This document shows positions 48,285 through 56,657 of a DNA stretch of 64,000 nucleotides, piece after piece. The notes beneath the pieces are model-generated. The model saw only the letters and a program-made list of their open reading frames with translations, did not search any database and was not told the origin of the DNA. How positions within the stretch are numbered: position 1 is the first letter of the stretch; the number at the start of each line of letters is the position of its first letter. A program made the position numbers and the translations under genes. This stretch comes from Bradyrhizobium aeschynomenes (lineage in GTDB: Bacteria > Pseudomonadota > Alphaproteobacteria > Rhizobiales > Xanthobacteraceae): the NCBI RefSeq assembly GCF_013178945.1, contig NZ_JABFDM010000001.1:248001-312000 (forward strand), read 5' to 3'.

Positions 48285-48695
48285 TCAGATTTCCGCGAAG
48301 ATCTCCAGCAGATTGCCGTCGGGATCCCTGAAGAACAGCGTCCGATGGCCGAAGGGCTGGTCCCTCGGCGGCTCCATGAGCGCGACGCCCTTCGCGGTCA
48401 GCTCGGCTGCGCAGCGGTCGACGTCGTCGCGTCCGACCTTGAAGGCGAGCTGAAGCGCCGCGCTTCCCGGCGGGGTCGGCTGGTCCGATCTCAGCCGCTG
48501 CGGCCGAGCGAGCGCGAGCGTGTTGGAGCCGACCTGGAATTCGATCCACCCCTGCGACAATTCCCGGAGCAGCGGGAAGCCCAGGACCTCCTCGTAGAAC
48601 GGCCGCATGACGTCCCAGTCGCGGGCGAGGATCACCGTGTAATCAATGGCGCGAATGGCGCGAAATGCTGACACCGTCTCTACATCATCGGTCAT
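48285..48695 (-). CDS. VOC (glyoxalase/bleomycin resistance) family protein
   Basis: 136-residue vicinal-oxygen-chelate protein with two beta-alpha-beta-beta-beta halves: AIDYTVILARDWDVMRPFYEEVLGFPLL at the start and GHRTLFFRDPDGNLLEIFAE at the end with the metal-ligand glutamate. The ATG at 48695 has GGAAGGA upstream. The substrate is unknown. Its annotated upstream extension to 48734 lacks support. Confidence 0.88.
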   Translation of the reverse strand: MTDDVETVSAFRAIRAIDYTVILARDWDVMRPFYEEVLGFPLLRELSQGWIEFQVGSNTLALARPQRLRSDQPTPPGSAALQLAFKVGRDDVDRCAAELTAKGVALMEPPRDQPFGHRTLFFRDPDGNLLEIFAEI

Positions 48696-48840
48696 GATCT
48701 TTCCTTCCCGGTCGGCCTCCGCGAGCTTTTCCATCCCGCGTCGAGTGGCGCAAGGCTGACGAGCCCGCTATGGTGCCCGCCGTTGGCCGAGTGGTTACAG
48801 CCGGCCGTTGCGGACGATGATCAAGGCTCGGGCATAAGGC

Positions 48841-50112
48841 GTGGTTGGAGCAAAGGAGACGGCGGCAACGGATCGGCGGGACCGGTTCATTCCGATACGC
48901 AAGTCCGACGTCCTGGATGCCGTCATTGCGCATGGCGGCCTGGATGATGCCCAGGCGGCCGAGCTGCGCCGGTTGGCGCACATGCTCGGCGCCATCCTGC
49001 ACCACGAATATTTCGACGAGCTCGATCGGCTGCGCGACGTCTATTTCGACTTCGATCCCGAGGTCCCCGCCGGCCGCCATCGCTCCGCCCAGGAGCTCGA
49101 CACCGCCTATTGCAACCTCACCGACGAATTCGTCCGGGTGCTGGGCGAAGCCAATTTCATCGAGATCAGCCACGATGAGATCGAGCGCGCCTTCGCCGAG
49201 CACGCGCTTGTCAGGGTCAAGCTGAGGGCGCCGGTCTCCGACTTTCGCGCCGTCCGCATGTTCCGGCGGGGCACGCATCAAGAGACCATCGAGGTGCCCA
49301 TGCTCTATGGCCTGCGGCGGCGCAAGCAGGACATCGAGGTCTATGACGACATCATCCTGATGGTCGCGACCAGGCCCGACGAGCCCACCAAGAAGAAGCG
49401 CAAGACCGCCGCCTGGCGCGGCCGCAACAAGATCCGCGGCGGGGCGGTGCTGTTCAAATATTTCCGCCACATCGCGCGCTTCGATCTCGAAGCGCTGCTG
49501 CCGAACGTCCGCGTCGTCATGGGCCTGCGCGAGCAGCTCACGCTCGGGGTGCCGGCGCTGGTCGGCGGCGTGCCGATCCTGCTCAAGCTGGCATCGACGC
49601 TTACGGTGCTGTTCATCGTCGCCGGCTTCTATCTCGGCCTCAGCGGCACCGTGCACGACAACGACACCGAGCAGGCGCTGGCGGCGCTGTCCGGCCTGTT
49701 CGCGCTCGGCGCCTTCATCCTGCGGCAATGGGGCAACTTCCATCGCCAGTCGCTGATTCATCAGAAGCAGGTCACGGACAACATCTACTTCCGCAACGTC
49801 AACAATAATTCCGGCATCTTCAACTATTTGATCGGCGAGGCCGAGGACCAGGACTGGAAGGAGGCGGTGCTGGCCTATGGTGGCCTGCTGCTGGCGGCGG
49901 TGCCGCTGAGCCGGGCGGCACTGGGGAGCCATGTCGAGGAATTATTGCAGCAGATGTTCGGACTGGGGCGGGCGTTCAATATCGATGAGGCGTTGATCAG
50001 GCTGCGCGAGTTCGGACTTGTCAGCGGTGATGACGAGTCGCTGTCGGCGCTGCCGCTGCCGGAAGCGATCGCGCAGCTCGACCGCGTGTGGGCGAATGCG
50101 CTGCGGGCGTAG
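48841..50112 (+). CDS. DUF3754 (TMEM143-like) membrane protein
   Basis: 423-residue protein. The N-terminus RDRFIPIRKSDVLDAVIAHGG and the middle block LRRRKQDIEVYDDIILMVA resemble the DUF3754/TMEM143 family. Two membrane segments follow (LKLASTLTVLFIVAGFYLGL and ALAALSGLFALGAFILRQWG), then NFHRQSLIHQKQVTDNIYFRNVNNNSG, a conserved block, and YGGLLL. The function is not known. The GTG at 48841 is the only reasonable start but has a weak ribosome site. It converges on the kor operon across a family A repeat. Confidence 0.75.
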   Translation: MVGAKETAATDRRDRFIPIRKSDVLDAVIAHGGLDDAQAAELRRLAHMLGAILHHEYFDELDRLRDVYFDFDPEVPAGRHRSAQELDTAYCNLTDEFVRVLGEANFIEISHDEIERAFAEHALVRVKLRAPVSDFRAVRMFRRGTHQETIEVPMLYGLRRRKQDIEVYDDIILMVATRPDEPTKKKRKTAAWRGRNKIRGGAVLFKYFRHIARFDLEALLPNVRVVMGLREQLTLGVPALVGGVPILLKLASTLTVLFIVAGFYLGLSGTVHDNDTEQALAALSGLFALGAFILRQWGNFHRQSLIHQKQVTDNIYFRNVNNNSGIFNYLIGEAEDQDWKEAVLAYGGLLLAAVPLSRAALGSHVEELLQQMFGLGRAFNIDEALIRLREFGLVSGDDESLSALPLPEAIAQLDRVWANALRA

Positions 50113-50185
50113 TCTCGCTCATTATGCGCAGCCTGCTGGTGAAGAACTTCGGCGGCTTGCTTCTCTTGCCCCAGCAAATGCTCTT

Positions 50186-50298
50186 CACCCTCACCCTGAG
50201 GAGCCCGCCGCAGGCGGGCGTCTCGAAGGGCAAGGCCACAGCTCGGGCCTCGCGGTTCGAGACGCGTCGCAAGGGCGACGCTCCTCACCGTGAGGGGG
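50186..50298. repeat. Interspersed double-hairpin repeat, family A copy 2
   Basis: Forward unit: ACCCTGAGGAGCCCGCC, GCA, GGCGGGCGTCTCGAAGGG. Reverse unit: GGTTCGAGACGCGTCGC, AAGG, GCGACGCTCCTCACCG. The whole copy is in the opposite orientation to copy 1 at 3881. It fills the gap between convergent genes (50113-50392, otherwise empty). Confidence 0.85.
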
Positions 50299-50392
50299 CG
50301 CACCGAGGACGGCGCTGCACTTGCCCCCCGAGGATTGGGTTCACGCGGGGTGAGCAGCCAAGCGTGATGTGTCCAAGCAGGGCTTTCCTCTG

Positions 50393-51448
50393 CTAACGCA
50401 GGCTCGCATTGATCTTGTCGAGCACGCTCTGCCCCGGGCACAGATCCGCCGCCTCCAGCCGGTTCAACGGCCGCTCCACCGTGTTGAGGTGGCTGTGCAG
50501 GTCGTCCGCTTCGGGATCGACATACAACAATCCTGTCACGATCTGGCCCTGCGCCGCATGCTTCTGCAGGAAGGTCATGGCGCCCAGGCGGTCGTGCGGA
50601 TCGTAGTCGGCGTCGAGCTTGCGCAGCGCCAGCCGCGAGCCGTCGTGCTGCTCGACGATCTGCACCGTGCCGGGATCCTGGTCGATCTCGATCGGGTCGC
50701 GCCCGGTCAGCACGTCGAGCCGGTTCACGGCGTCATTGTGCTCGCGGACATAGTCGAAACTCTTGGTCGAGCCCGCGTGATTGTTGAAGGCGATGCACGG
50801 GCTGATCACGTCGATGAAGGCGGCGCCCTTGTGCCGGATCGCGCCTTCGATGATCGGCACCAGCTGCTTCTTGTCGCCGGAGAACGAGCGCGCCACATAG
50901 GTGGCCCCGAGCTGCAGCGCGATGCCGACGAGGTCGATCGGGTTGTCCGTGTTGGTGACGCCCTTCTTCGACTTCGAGCCGCGGTCGGCGGTCGCTGAGA
51001 ACTGGCCCTTGGTCAGGCCGTAGACGCCGTTGTTCTCGACGATATAGGTCATGTTCACGCCGCGCCGGATCGCATGCGCGAACTGGCCGAAGCCGATCGA
51101 GGCGGAATCGCCGTCACCGGACACGCCGAGATAGATCAGTTCGCGGTTGGCGAGGTTGGCGCCGGTCAGCACCGAGGGCATGCGGCCATGCACGGTGTTG
51201 AAGCCGTGCGAATTGCCGAGGAAATAATCCGGCGTCTTCGACGAGCAGCCGATGCCCGAGATCTTTGCCACCCGATGCGGCTCGATCGACAGCTCGAAGC
51301 AGGCCTCGATGATCGACGCCGTGATCGAGTCGTGGCCGCAGCCGGCACACAAGGTCGAGATCTTGCCTTCGTAGTCGCGATGGCTATAGCCGAGCTCGTT
51401 CTTCTTGATGCCCGGATGCTGGAATGTCGGCTTTGCGATGTAGGTCAT
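50393..51448 (-). CDS. korB: 2-oxoacid:ferredoxin oxidoreductase, beta subunit
   Basis: 351-residue TPP- and Fe4S4-binding subunit. Iron-sulfur cysteines are visible in STLCAGCGHDSI, SGIGCSS and VISPCIAFNNH, the four-cysteine pattern of OFOR beta chains. The TPP/Mg motif is GVSGDGDSASIGFGQFAHAIRRG...VENNGVYGLTKGQ. The enzyme oxidatively decarboxylates a 2-oxoacid (2-oxoglutarate most likely) to the acyl-CoA. It lies downstream of the alpha gene, separated by 124 bases that hold a family B repeat. The start at 51448 (MTYIAKPTF) excludes a repeat-derived extension. Confidence 0.93.
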   Translation of the reverse strand: MTYIAKPTFQHPGIKKNELGYSHRDYEGKISTLCAGCGHDSITASIIEACFELSIEPHRVAKISGIGCSSKTPDYFLGNSHGFNTVHGRMPSVLTGANLANRELIYLGVSGDGDSASIGFGQFAHAIRRGVNMTYIVENNGVYGLTKGQFSATADRGSKSKKGVTNTDNPIDLVGIALQLGATYVARSFSGDKKQLVPIIEGAIRHKGAAFIDVISPCIAFNNHAGSTKSFDYVREHNDAVNRLDVLTGRDPIEIDQDPGTVQIVEQHDGSRLALRKLDADYDPHDRLGAMTFLQKHAAQGQIVTGLLYVDPEADDLHSHLNTVERPLNRLEAADLCPGQSVLDKINASLR

Positions 51449-51471
51449 GAGAGCACCGTGTCGCTCACGGC

Positions 51472-51550
51472 CGTCATGGCCGGGCTTGTGCCGGCCATCC
51501 ACGTCGAGCCGGGAAGGAGATGGATGCCCGGGTCAAGCCCGGGCATGACG
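51472..51550. repeat. Interspersed double-hairpin repeat, family B copy 2, inside the kor operon
   Basis: Starts CGTCATGGCCGG and ends CGGGCATGACG. The left stem is GGCCGG/CCGGCC and the right is GCCCGGG/CCCGGGC, the reverse pairing of copy 1. It fills the alpha-beta intergenic gap. Confidence 0.85.
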
Positions 51551-51572
51551 CGAGGAGAATGCGGGTAAACCA

Positions 51573-53423
51573 TCACGACACCGCCTTGCGCAGCGGGGTG
51601 ACCTTGATCTGGTCCTGATGGGTGCCGATCGCATCCGCGATGAAGCGCGCGGTGATCGGGGTGCCGTCATAGTGCAGGATCGGCACCAGACGGACCGGAT
51701 CGATGCCGTTCTCGGTGACGATCAGCTGACGCAACTGCGCATCGCGATTCTGCTCGACCACGTAGACGAAGTCGTGCTCGGCAATGAAGCTCGCCACGCT
51801 CGAATGGAACGGGAACGCGCGGATGCGCAGCCGATCGAGCTGGTGGCCGCGCGCCTCCAGGAGTTCGATGGCCTCGTCCATCGCCGGCGCGGTCGAGCCG
51901 AAATAGATCACGCCATACTTGGACGGCTTGGCCGCATTGGCCTGCAAGGGCCGCGGCACCATGTCCTGTGCCGTCTGGAACTTGCGCAGCAGGCGCTGCA
52001 CGTTGTCGGCATAGACGGCGCCTTCCTCCGAATAGCGTGCGTAGCGGTCGCGCGAAGTGCCGCGGGTGAAATAGGAGCCCTTGGTCGGATGCGTGCCTGG
52101 AAGGGTGCGGAACGGGATGCCGTCGCCGTCGACGTCGAGGTAGCGGCCGAAATCGCGGCCTTCCTCGAGCATCTCGGCGGTCATCACCTTGCCGCGGTCA
52201 TACTGCTTGGCGTCGTCCCATTTCAGCGGCCGGCACAGCCGCTGGTTCATGCCGATGTCGAGATCGAGCATCAGGAAAACGGTGGTCTGCAGCCGCTCGG
52301 CCAGATCGAACGATGCAGCCGCGAATTCGAACGCTTCCGCGGGATCCTCGGGGAACAACATCACATGCTTGGTATCACCGTGCGAGGCATAGCCGCAGGC
52401 GATCAGGTCGCATTGCTGTGTCCGCGTCGGCATGCCCGTCGAGGGGCCGGCGCGCTGCACGTTCATGATCACGGCCGGGATCTCGGCGAAGTAGGACAGG
52501 CCGATGAACTCGGTCATCAGCGAGACGCCCGGGCCCGATGTCGTGGTGAAGGCGCGAGCGCCGTTCCAGGAGGCGCCGACCACCATGCCGATCGAGGCGA
52601 GTTCGTCCTCGGCCTGCACGATGGCGTATTTGGCCTGGCCCGTCTCCGGATCATGCCGCAGCTTCTTGCAGTGATTGGTGAACGCCTCGGCCACCGACGA
52701 TGACGGCGTGATCGGATACCATGCGCAGACGGTGGCGCCGCCATAGACGGCGCCGAGCGCGGCGGCATTGTTGCCCTCGATGAAGATGCGGTCGCCGACC
52801 TTGTCCGCCTTGCGGATGCGCAGGCCGATCGGGCATTTCAGGTTCTGCAGCGCCCAGTCGCGGCCGAGATGCAGCGCATGGACGTTGGAGGAGAGCAGCT
52901 TCTCCTTGCCCTTGTACTGCTCGCCGATCAATTGCTCGATCAGCTTCGGGTCCATCTCAAGCAGGGCGGAGAGCGCGCCGAGATAGATGATGTTCTTGAA
53001 CAGCTGGCGCTGGCGCGGGTCCGAATAGGTCGAGTTGGTGATCGCGGTCAGCGGCACGCCGATCACGGTGACGTCGTCGCGGAACTTGGTCGACGGCATC
53101 GGCTTGGTCGAATCGTAGAACAGGTAGCCGCCCGGCACGATGCCGGCGACATCCTTGTCCCAGGTCTGCGGGTTCATCGCCACCATCAGATCGGTGCCGC
53201 CGCCGCGCGCGCCGAGATGGCCCGCTTCGGTGACGCGCACCTCGTACCAGGTCGGCAGGCCCTGGATGTTGGAGGGGAAGATGTTGCGGGGGCTGACCGG
53301 CACGCCGTGGCGGAGCACGGCGCGCGCGAACAGCTCGTTGGCGCTGGCCGAACCGGAGCCGTTGACGTTGGCGAAGCGGACGACGAAGTCGTTTACGCTG
53401 CTGAGCGGCGCTTGCTGGGACAT
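51573..53423 (-). CDS. korA: 2-oxoacid:acceptor oxidoreductase, fused gamma-alpha subunit
   Basis: 616-residue subunit. The N-terminal gamma domain (about 1-190; FANVNGSGSASANELFARAVLRHG, GGTDLMVAMN) is fused to the alpha domain (GNNAAALGAVYGGATVCAWYPITPSSSVAEAF, GISLMTEF-like TSGPGVSLMTEFIGLSYFAE and VQRAGPSTGMPTRTQQCDL). This gamma-alpha fusion with a separate beta is the KorA/KorB form. The gene overlaps the end of the FAD/ferredoxin partner by 31 bases, indicating tight coupling. Confidence 0.93.
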   Translation of the reverse strand: MSQQAPLSSVNDFVVRFANVNGSGSASANELFARAVLRHGVPVSPRNIFPSNIQGLPTWYEVRVTEAGHLGARGGGTDLMVAMNPQTWDKDVAGIVPGGYLFYDSTKPMPSTKFRDDVTVIGVPLTAITNSTYSDPRQRQLFKNIIYLGALSALLEMDPKLIEQLIGEQYKGKEKLLSSNVHALHLGRDWALQNLKCPIGLRIRKADKVGDRIFIEGNNAAALGAVYGGATVCAWYPITPSSSVAEAFTNHCKKLRHDPETGQAKYAIVQAEDELASIGMVVGASWNGARAFTTTSGPGVSLMTEFIGLSYFAEIPAVIMNVQRAGPSTGMPTRTQQCDLIACGYASHGDTKHVMLFPEDPAEAFEFAAASFDLAERLQTTVFLMLDLDIGMNQRLCRPLKWDDAKQYDRGKVMTAEMLEEGRDFGRYLDVDGDGIPFRTLPGTHPTKGSYFTRGTSRDRYARYSEEGAVYADNVQRLLRKFQTAQDMVPRPLQANAAKPSKYGVIYFGSTAPAMDEAIELLEARGHQLDRLRIRAFPFHSSVASFIAEHDFVYVVEQNRDAQLRQLIVTENGIDPVRLVPILHYDGTPITARFIADAIGTHQDQIKVTPLRKAVS

Positions 53424-55192
53424 GCGTTACCTGCGTGAGTCGTCTCGATGAAATATTTCTGCATGTCCCACGCACCGGTGGGGCAGCGTTCGGCGCACAG
53501 GCCGCAATGGAGGCAGACGTCCTCATCCTTCACCATCACGCGCCCGGTCTTCAGATCCGATGACACGTAGAGATCCTGGTCGGGATGCAGCGACGGCGCC
53601 CGCAGCCGCGCGCGCAGATCGGCCTCCTCGCCATTCTCGGTGAAGGTGATGCAGTCCATCGGACAGATGTCGGCGCAGGCGTCGCATTCGATGCACAGCG
53701 TGTTGGAGAACACCGTCTGCACGTCGCAGTTCAGGCAGCGATGCGCCTCACCGAGCGCGAGCTTGACGTCGTAGCCGAGCTCGACCTCCGCGCGGATGTC
53801 CTTCAGCGCAACGACCTTGTCGCGGTGCGGCACCTTGAAGCGCTTTTCCGGCGAAACGTCGTTGTCATAGCTCCATTCATGGATGCCCATCTTTTGCGAC
53901 GAGACATGCACCTCGGGCAGCGGCCGCTCGGTGATGTCCTCGCCCGAGAGCAGGCGGTGGATCGACAGCGCCGCCTCATGGCCCTGCGCGACCGCCCAGA
54001 TGATGTTCTTCGGGCCGAACGCGGCATCGCCACCGAAGAACACTTTTGGATTGGTCGAGACGAAGGTGGTCGGATCGACCTTGGGCATGTGCCATTTGTC
54101 GAACTCGATGCCGCAATCGGCTTCGATCCAGGGGAAGGCATTCTCCTGGCCGACGGCGACCAGCACGTCGTCGCATTCGAACGTCTGATCCGGTTCGCCC
54201 GACGGCACCAGCGAGCGGCGGCCCTTGTCGTCATACTCGGCCTTCACTTTCTGGAAGGTGACGCCGGTCAGCTTGCCATTGTCTTGCGTGAAGGCCACCG
54301 GCACGAGGTAGTTGAGGATCGGAATGTCCTCGTGCAGGGCGTCTTCCTTCTCCCAGGGTGACGCCTTCATCTCCTCGAAGCCGGAGCGCACGATGACCTT
54401 GACGTCCTCGCCGCCGAGCCGGCGCGCGGTGCGGCAGCAGTCCATCGCGGTGTTGCCGCCGCCGAGCACGATCACGCGCTTGCCGATCTTGTCGATGTGG
54501 CCGAACGACACGCTGGACAGCCAGTCGATGCCGAGATGAATGTTGGCGGCGGCTTCCTTGCGGCCGGGAATGTTCAGCTCGCGGCCCCGTGGCGCGCCGG
54601 AGCCGATGAAGATGGCGTCGTAATTCTCGGCGAGGAGCGCCTTCAGGCTGTCGATGCGATGGCCGGCCTTGTAGTCTACCCCGAGGCTGAGCACATAGCC
54701 CGTCTCCTCGTCGATCACGCTATCCGGCAGGCGGAACTTTGGAATCTGCGAGCGCATCATGCCGCCGGGCTTGGGATCGGCGTCGAACACGGTACAGTGA
54801 TAGCCGAGCGGCGCGAGGTCGCGCGCGACGGTCAGCGACGCCGGTCCGCCGCCGACCAGCGCGATGCGCCGGCCGTTCTTCGGGGCAGGGCGCGGCATGC
54901 GCTCCTGCACGTCGTCCTTGAAGTCGGCGGCGACGCGTTTCAGCCGGCAGATCGCAACCGGGCTCTCCTCGACGCGTCCGCGTCGGCAGGCGGGCTCGCA
55001 GGGGCGATCGCAGGTGCGTCCGAGGATGCCGGGGAAGACGTTCGACTTCCAATTGATCATGTAGGCGTCGCTGTAGCGACCCTCGGCGATCAGGCGGATG
55101 TATTCGGGGACCGGCGTGTGTGCGGGACAAGCCCATTGGCAATCGACCACTTTGTGAAAGTAGTCGGGCGCCGAGATATCAGTCGCTCTCAT
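53393..55192 (-). CDS. GltD-like FAD/NAD(P)H oxidoreductase with ferredoxin domains, electron partner of the 2-oxoacid oxidoreductase
   Basis: 599-residue flavoprotein. The N-terminal Fe-S region has CQWACPAHTPVPEYI and CDRPCEPACRRG, as in glutamate synthase small subunits. FAD and NAD(P) Rossmann motifs follow (ALVGGGPASLTVARDLA, VIVLGGGNTAMDCCRTARRLGG). The C-terminus has ferredoxin clusters: CLNCDVQTVFSNTLCIECDACADICPMDC and CLHCGLCAERCPTG. It probably moves electrons from the 2-oxoacid oxidoreductase to NAD(P)+. This three-gene set resembles the 2-oxoglutarate:NADP+ oxidoreductase described from Azoarcus evansii (recall). Start at MRATDISAPDYFHK. Confidence 0.9.
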   Translation of the reverse strand: MRATDISAPDYFHKVVDCQWACPAHTPVPEYIRLIAEGRYSDAYMINWKSNVFPGILGRTCDRPCEPACRRGRVEESPVAICRLKRVAADFKDDVQERMPRPAPKNGRRIALVGGGPASLTVARDLAPLGYHCTVFDADPKPGGMMRSQIPKFRLPDSVIDEETGYVLSLGVDYKAGHRIDSLKALLAENYDAIFIGSGAPRGRELNIPGRKEAAANIHLGIDWLSSVSFGHIDKIGKRVIVLGGGNTAMDCCRTARRLGGEDVKVIVRSGFEEMKASPWEKEDALHEDIPILNYLVPVAFTQDNGKLTGVTFQKVKAEYDDKGRRSLVPSGEPDQTFECDDVLVAVGQENAFPWIEADCGIEFDKWHMPKVDPTTFVSTNPKVFFGGDAAFGPKNIIWAVAQGHEAALSIHRLLSGEDITERPLPEVHVSSQKMGIHEWSYDNDVSPEKRFKVPHRDKVVALKDIRAEVELGYDVKLALGEAHRCLNCDVQTVFSNTLCIECDACADICPMDCITFTENGEEADLRARLRAPSLHPDQDLYVSSDLKTGRVMVKDEDVCLHCGLCAERCPTGAWDMQKYFIETTHAGNACPSKRRSAA

Positions 55193-55560
55193 TCCTACCC
55201 TGTCCGCGCGGCGAACCACGAGCGCACGGCCTTCCTGACGTGAGGACGACTGATGATCAGGATCAGCAGAGGATCGGTTGAGGTCCGGAGCAGGCCCTGA
55301 TCGTCGCCCTTCTGTTTTTTGAATGGCTCAATTGAATAGTCTTATCAGACTAGAGCCATTCCAAGGCGCACACAAAGGCAAATTTGCAGGGCTGGTGGTC
55401 ATGAACAGTGGTGCAATGCCGCATTGCAGGCGCGATGCGGCCACGTGTTGCGATGCGGGATGTGCGACCGTCATTTGTTTGCCGCGTGAATGTATCGCGA
55501 AATGTTGCGATGAGACGAGGTCGCCCTCAAACCCCCCGTGTTCCCGGACAAGCTTTCGCC
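55193..55560. other. Upstream region of the kor operon with a nested hairpin
   Basis: No gene recognised. At 55321-55361 the arms GAATGGCTC and GAGCCATTC enclose a second perfect hairpin AGTCT-TATC-AGACT. On the plus strand six T precede the structure, so it is not a conventional terminator in either direction. It lies about 130 bases upstream of the kor start and could be an operator or leader structure. The remainder is AT-richer than its surroundings. Confidence 0.5.
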
Positions 55561-55569
55561 GGCTCCACT

Positions 55570-55674
55570 GCTGTCATGATCCGCGAAGGCGGAGCATCCA
55601 GTACTCCGTGGCAGATGTAATCGAACCGAGGTGTCACGGCGTACTGGATCGTCCGCTTTCGCGGACGATGACAG
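55570..55674. repeat. Interspersed double-hairpin repeat, family E
   Basis: Starts CTGTCATGATCCGC and ends GATGACAG. The right hairpin ATCGTCCGC-TTTC-GCGGACGAT is perfect. The left hairpin is degenerate. The joint has ATCCAGTAC...GTACTGGAT, the same plan as families B and C. Confidence 0.75.
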
Positions 55675-55728
55675 CCGGGTCGATATGACCAATGTGCCAA
55701 GGACTCCGGAAGCACTCGTCAAACTGCT

Positions 55729-55814
55729 CGTCATGCCCAGGCTTGACCCGGGCATCCACGTCCCTCCCAGTTTGCCGAACGACGTGGATGGCCGGGACAA
55801 GCCCGGCCATGACG
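55729..55814. repeat. Interspersed double-hairpin repeat, family B copy 3
   Basis: The left stem is GCCCAGG/CCCGGGC with one mismatch, the right stem is GGCCGGG/CCCGGCC, identical to the right half of copy 1, with CGACGTGGATGG between. It ends CATGACG, 24 bases from the end of the EthD-like gene. Confidence 0.85.
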
Positions 55815-55837
55815 CGTGGAGAGAGAGCGGGACTGAC

Positions 55838-56506
55838 TTAGTTGGTAGCGATATCAGCGCGGCTCAGGTCCCACATCAGGCGATAAATGCCGGCTGAAAT
55901 CTGCGTCGCCAATGGCCCATCGATCGCCGCAAAGCGCGTCGTCATCAGCGTCGCGATGGCGTGGCTGTCGGTGCCGTCGATCAGGATGAACCAGTCGGCA
56001 TCGCGCGAGGTTGCTGGGACGCCAGCCGCGGGACCCGAGAGATCAGCATCGCCTTCGAGCAGGTGCATCGAGATCACGCCCTTCAGTTCGCGCGGATCGA
56101 GCTCGATCTGCAGCGCATCTCGCAGCGCGTCGTCCTGTCCCGGTTTGGGTCGCAGCCGGATGAGGCCGAGCACCGCGCCGCGGCCGGCTCCTTTCGAGAT
56201 CGTAATCCGCGCGACGCTGCGGATCATGTTCTTGAACCGCGCCATGACGGCCTTGGACCATTCCGTCGGCGCCTCGAGCCGCGCGCGATAGGGCGCGCTG
56301 TCGAGCACATCGATGGTTTCTGCCGAGTACAGGCAGAGATATTTCGGGCTACCCTGCTCGGCGACATAGCGTCGCGCCTCGATGAAGCCGGGGATCGCGA
56401 CGCGCTCCTCGAGATGCTCGCTGTCATACCAGCGGTTGAAGTCGGCCTCGTGAGCGGCGTCGATGTTCATCGACGTCAACAGCATGCCTTTGCCGGCGAT
56501 GGGCAT
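55838..56506 (-). CDS. Uncharacterised protein, probable dimeric alpha-beta barrel (EthD-like) repeat
   Basis: 222-residue soluble protein not recognised as a named family. The first half (GKGMLLTSMNIDAAHEADFNRWYDSEHLEERVAIPGFIEARRYVA) looks like an EthD/ABM ferredoxin-like fold with the common W(Y)xxEH motif. A second half (VLGLIRLRPKPGQDDALRDALQIELD) may be a degenerate repeat. Such proteins sit in degradation or quinone-modifying pathways but no activity can be assigned. Flanked by repeats on both sides. Confidence 0.65.
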   Translation of the reverse strand: MPIAGKGMLLTSMNIDAAHEADFNRWYDSEHLEERVAIPGFIEARRYVAEQGSPKYLCLYSAETIDVLDSAPYRARLEAPTEWSKAVMARFKNMIRSVARITISKGAGRGAVLGLIRLRPKPGQDDALRDALQIELDPRELKGVISMHLLEGDADLSGPAAGVPATSRDADWFILIDGTDSHAIATLMTTRFAAIDGPLATQISAGIYRLMWDLSRADIATN

Positions 56507-56534
56507 CTCGAGGCTCCCTGAGCGTGTGGCTGAT

Positions 56535-56643
56535 CCTCATCCTGAGGAGGCCGCCAAAGGCGGCCGTCTCGAAGCATGAGGCCCGAAGTGTCGCGGGCTT
56601 CATGCTTCGAGACGGCGCTGACGCGCCACCTCAGCATGAGGGG
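56535..56643. repeat. Interspersed double-hairpin repeat, family A copy 3
   Basis: Forward unit: CCTCATCCTGAGGAGGCCGCC, AAA, then GGCGGCCGTCTCGAAGCATG. Reverse unit: GCTTCGAGACGGCGC, TGAC, GCGCCACCTCAGCATGAGG. Inner stems differ from the other copies but are complementary. Confidence 0.85.
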
Positions 56644-56657
56644 AATGAGTGATGTGT

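Noticed and set aside
55193..55837. Small genes in the kor upstream region
   Set aside because: Short frames coincide with repeats E and B and lack ribosome sites.
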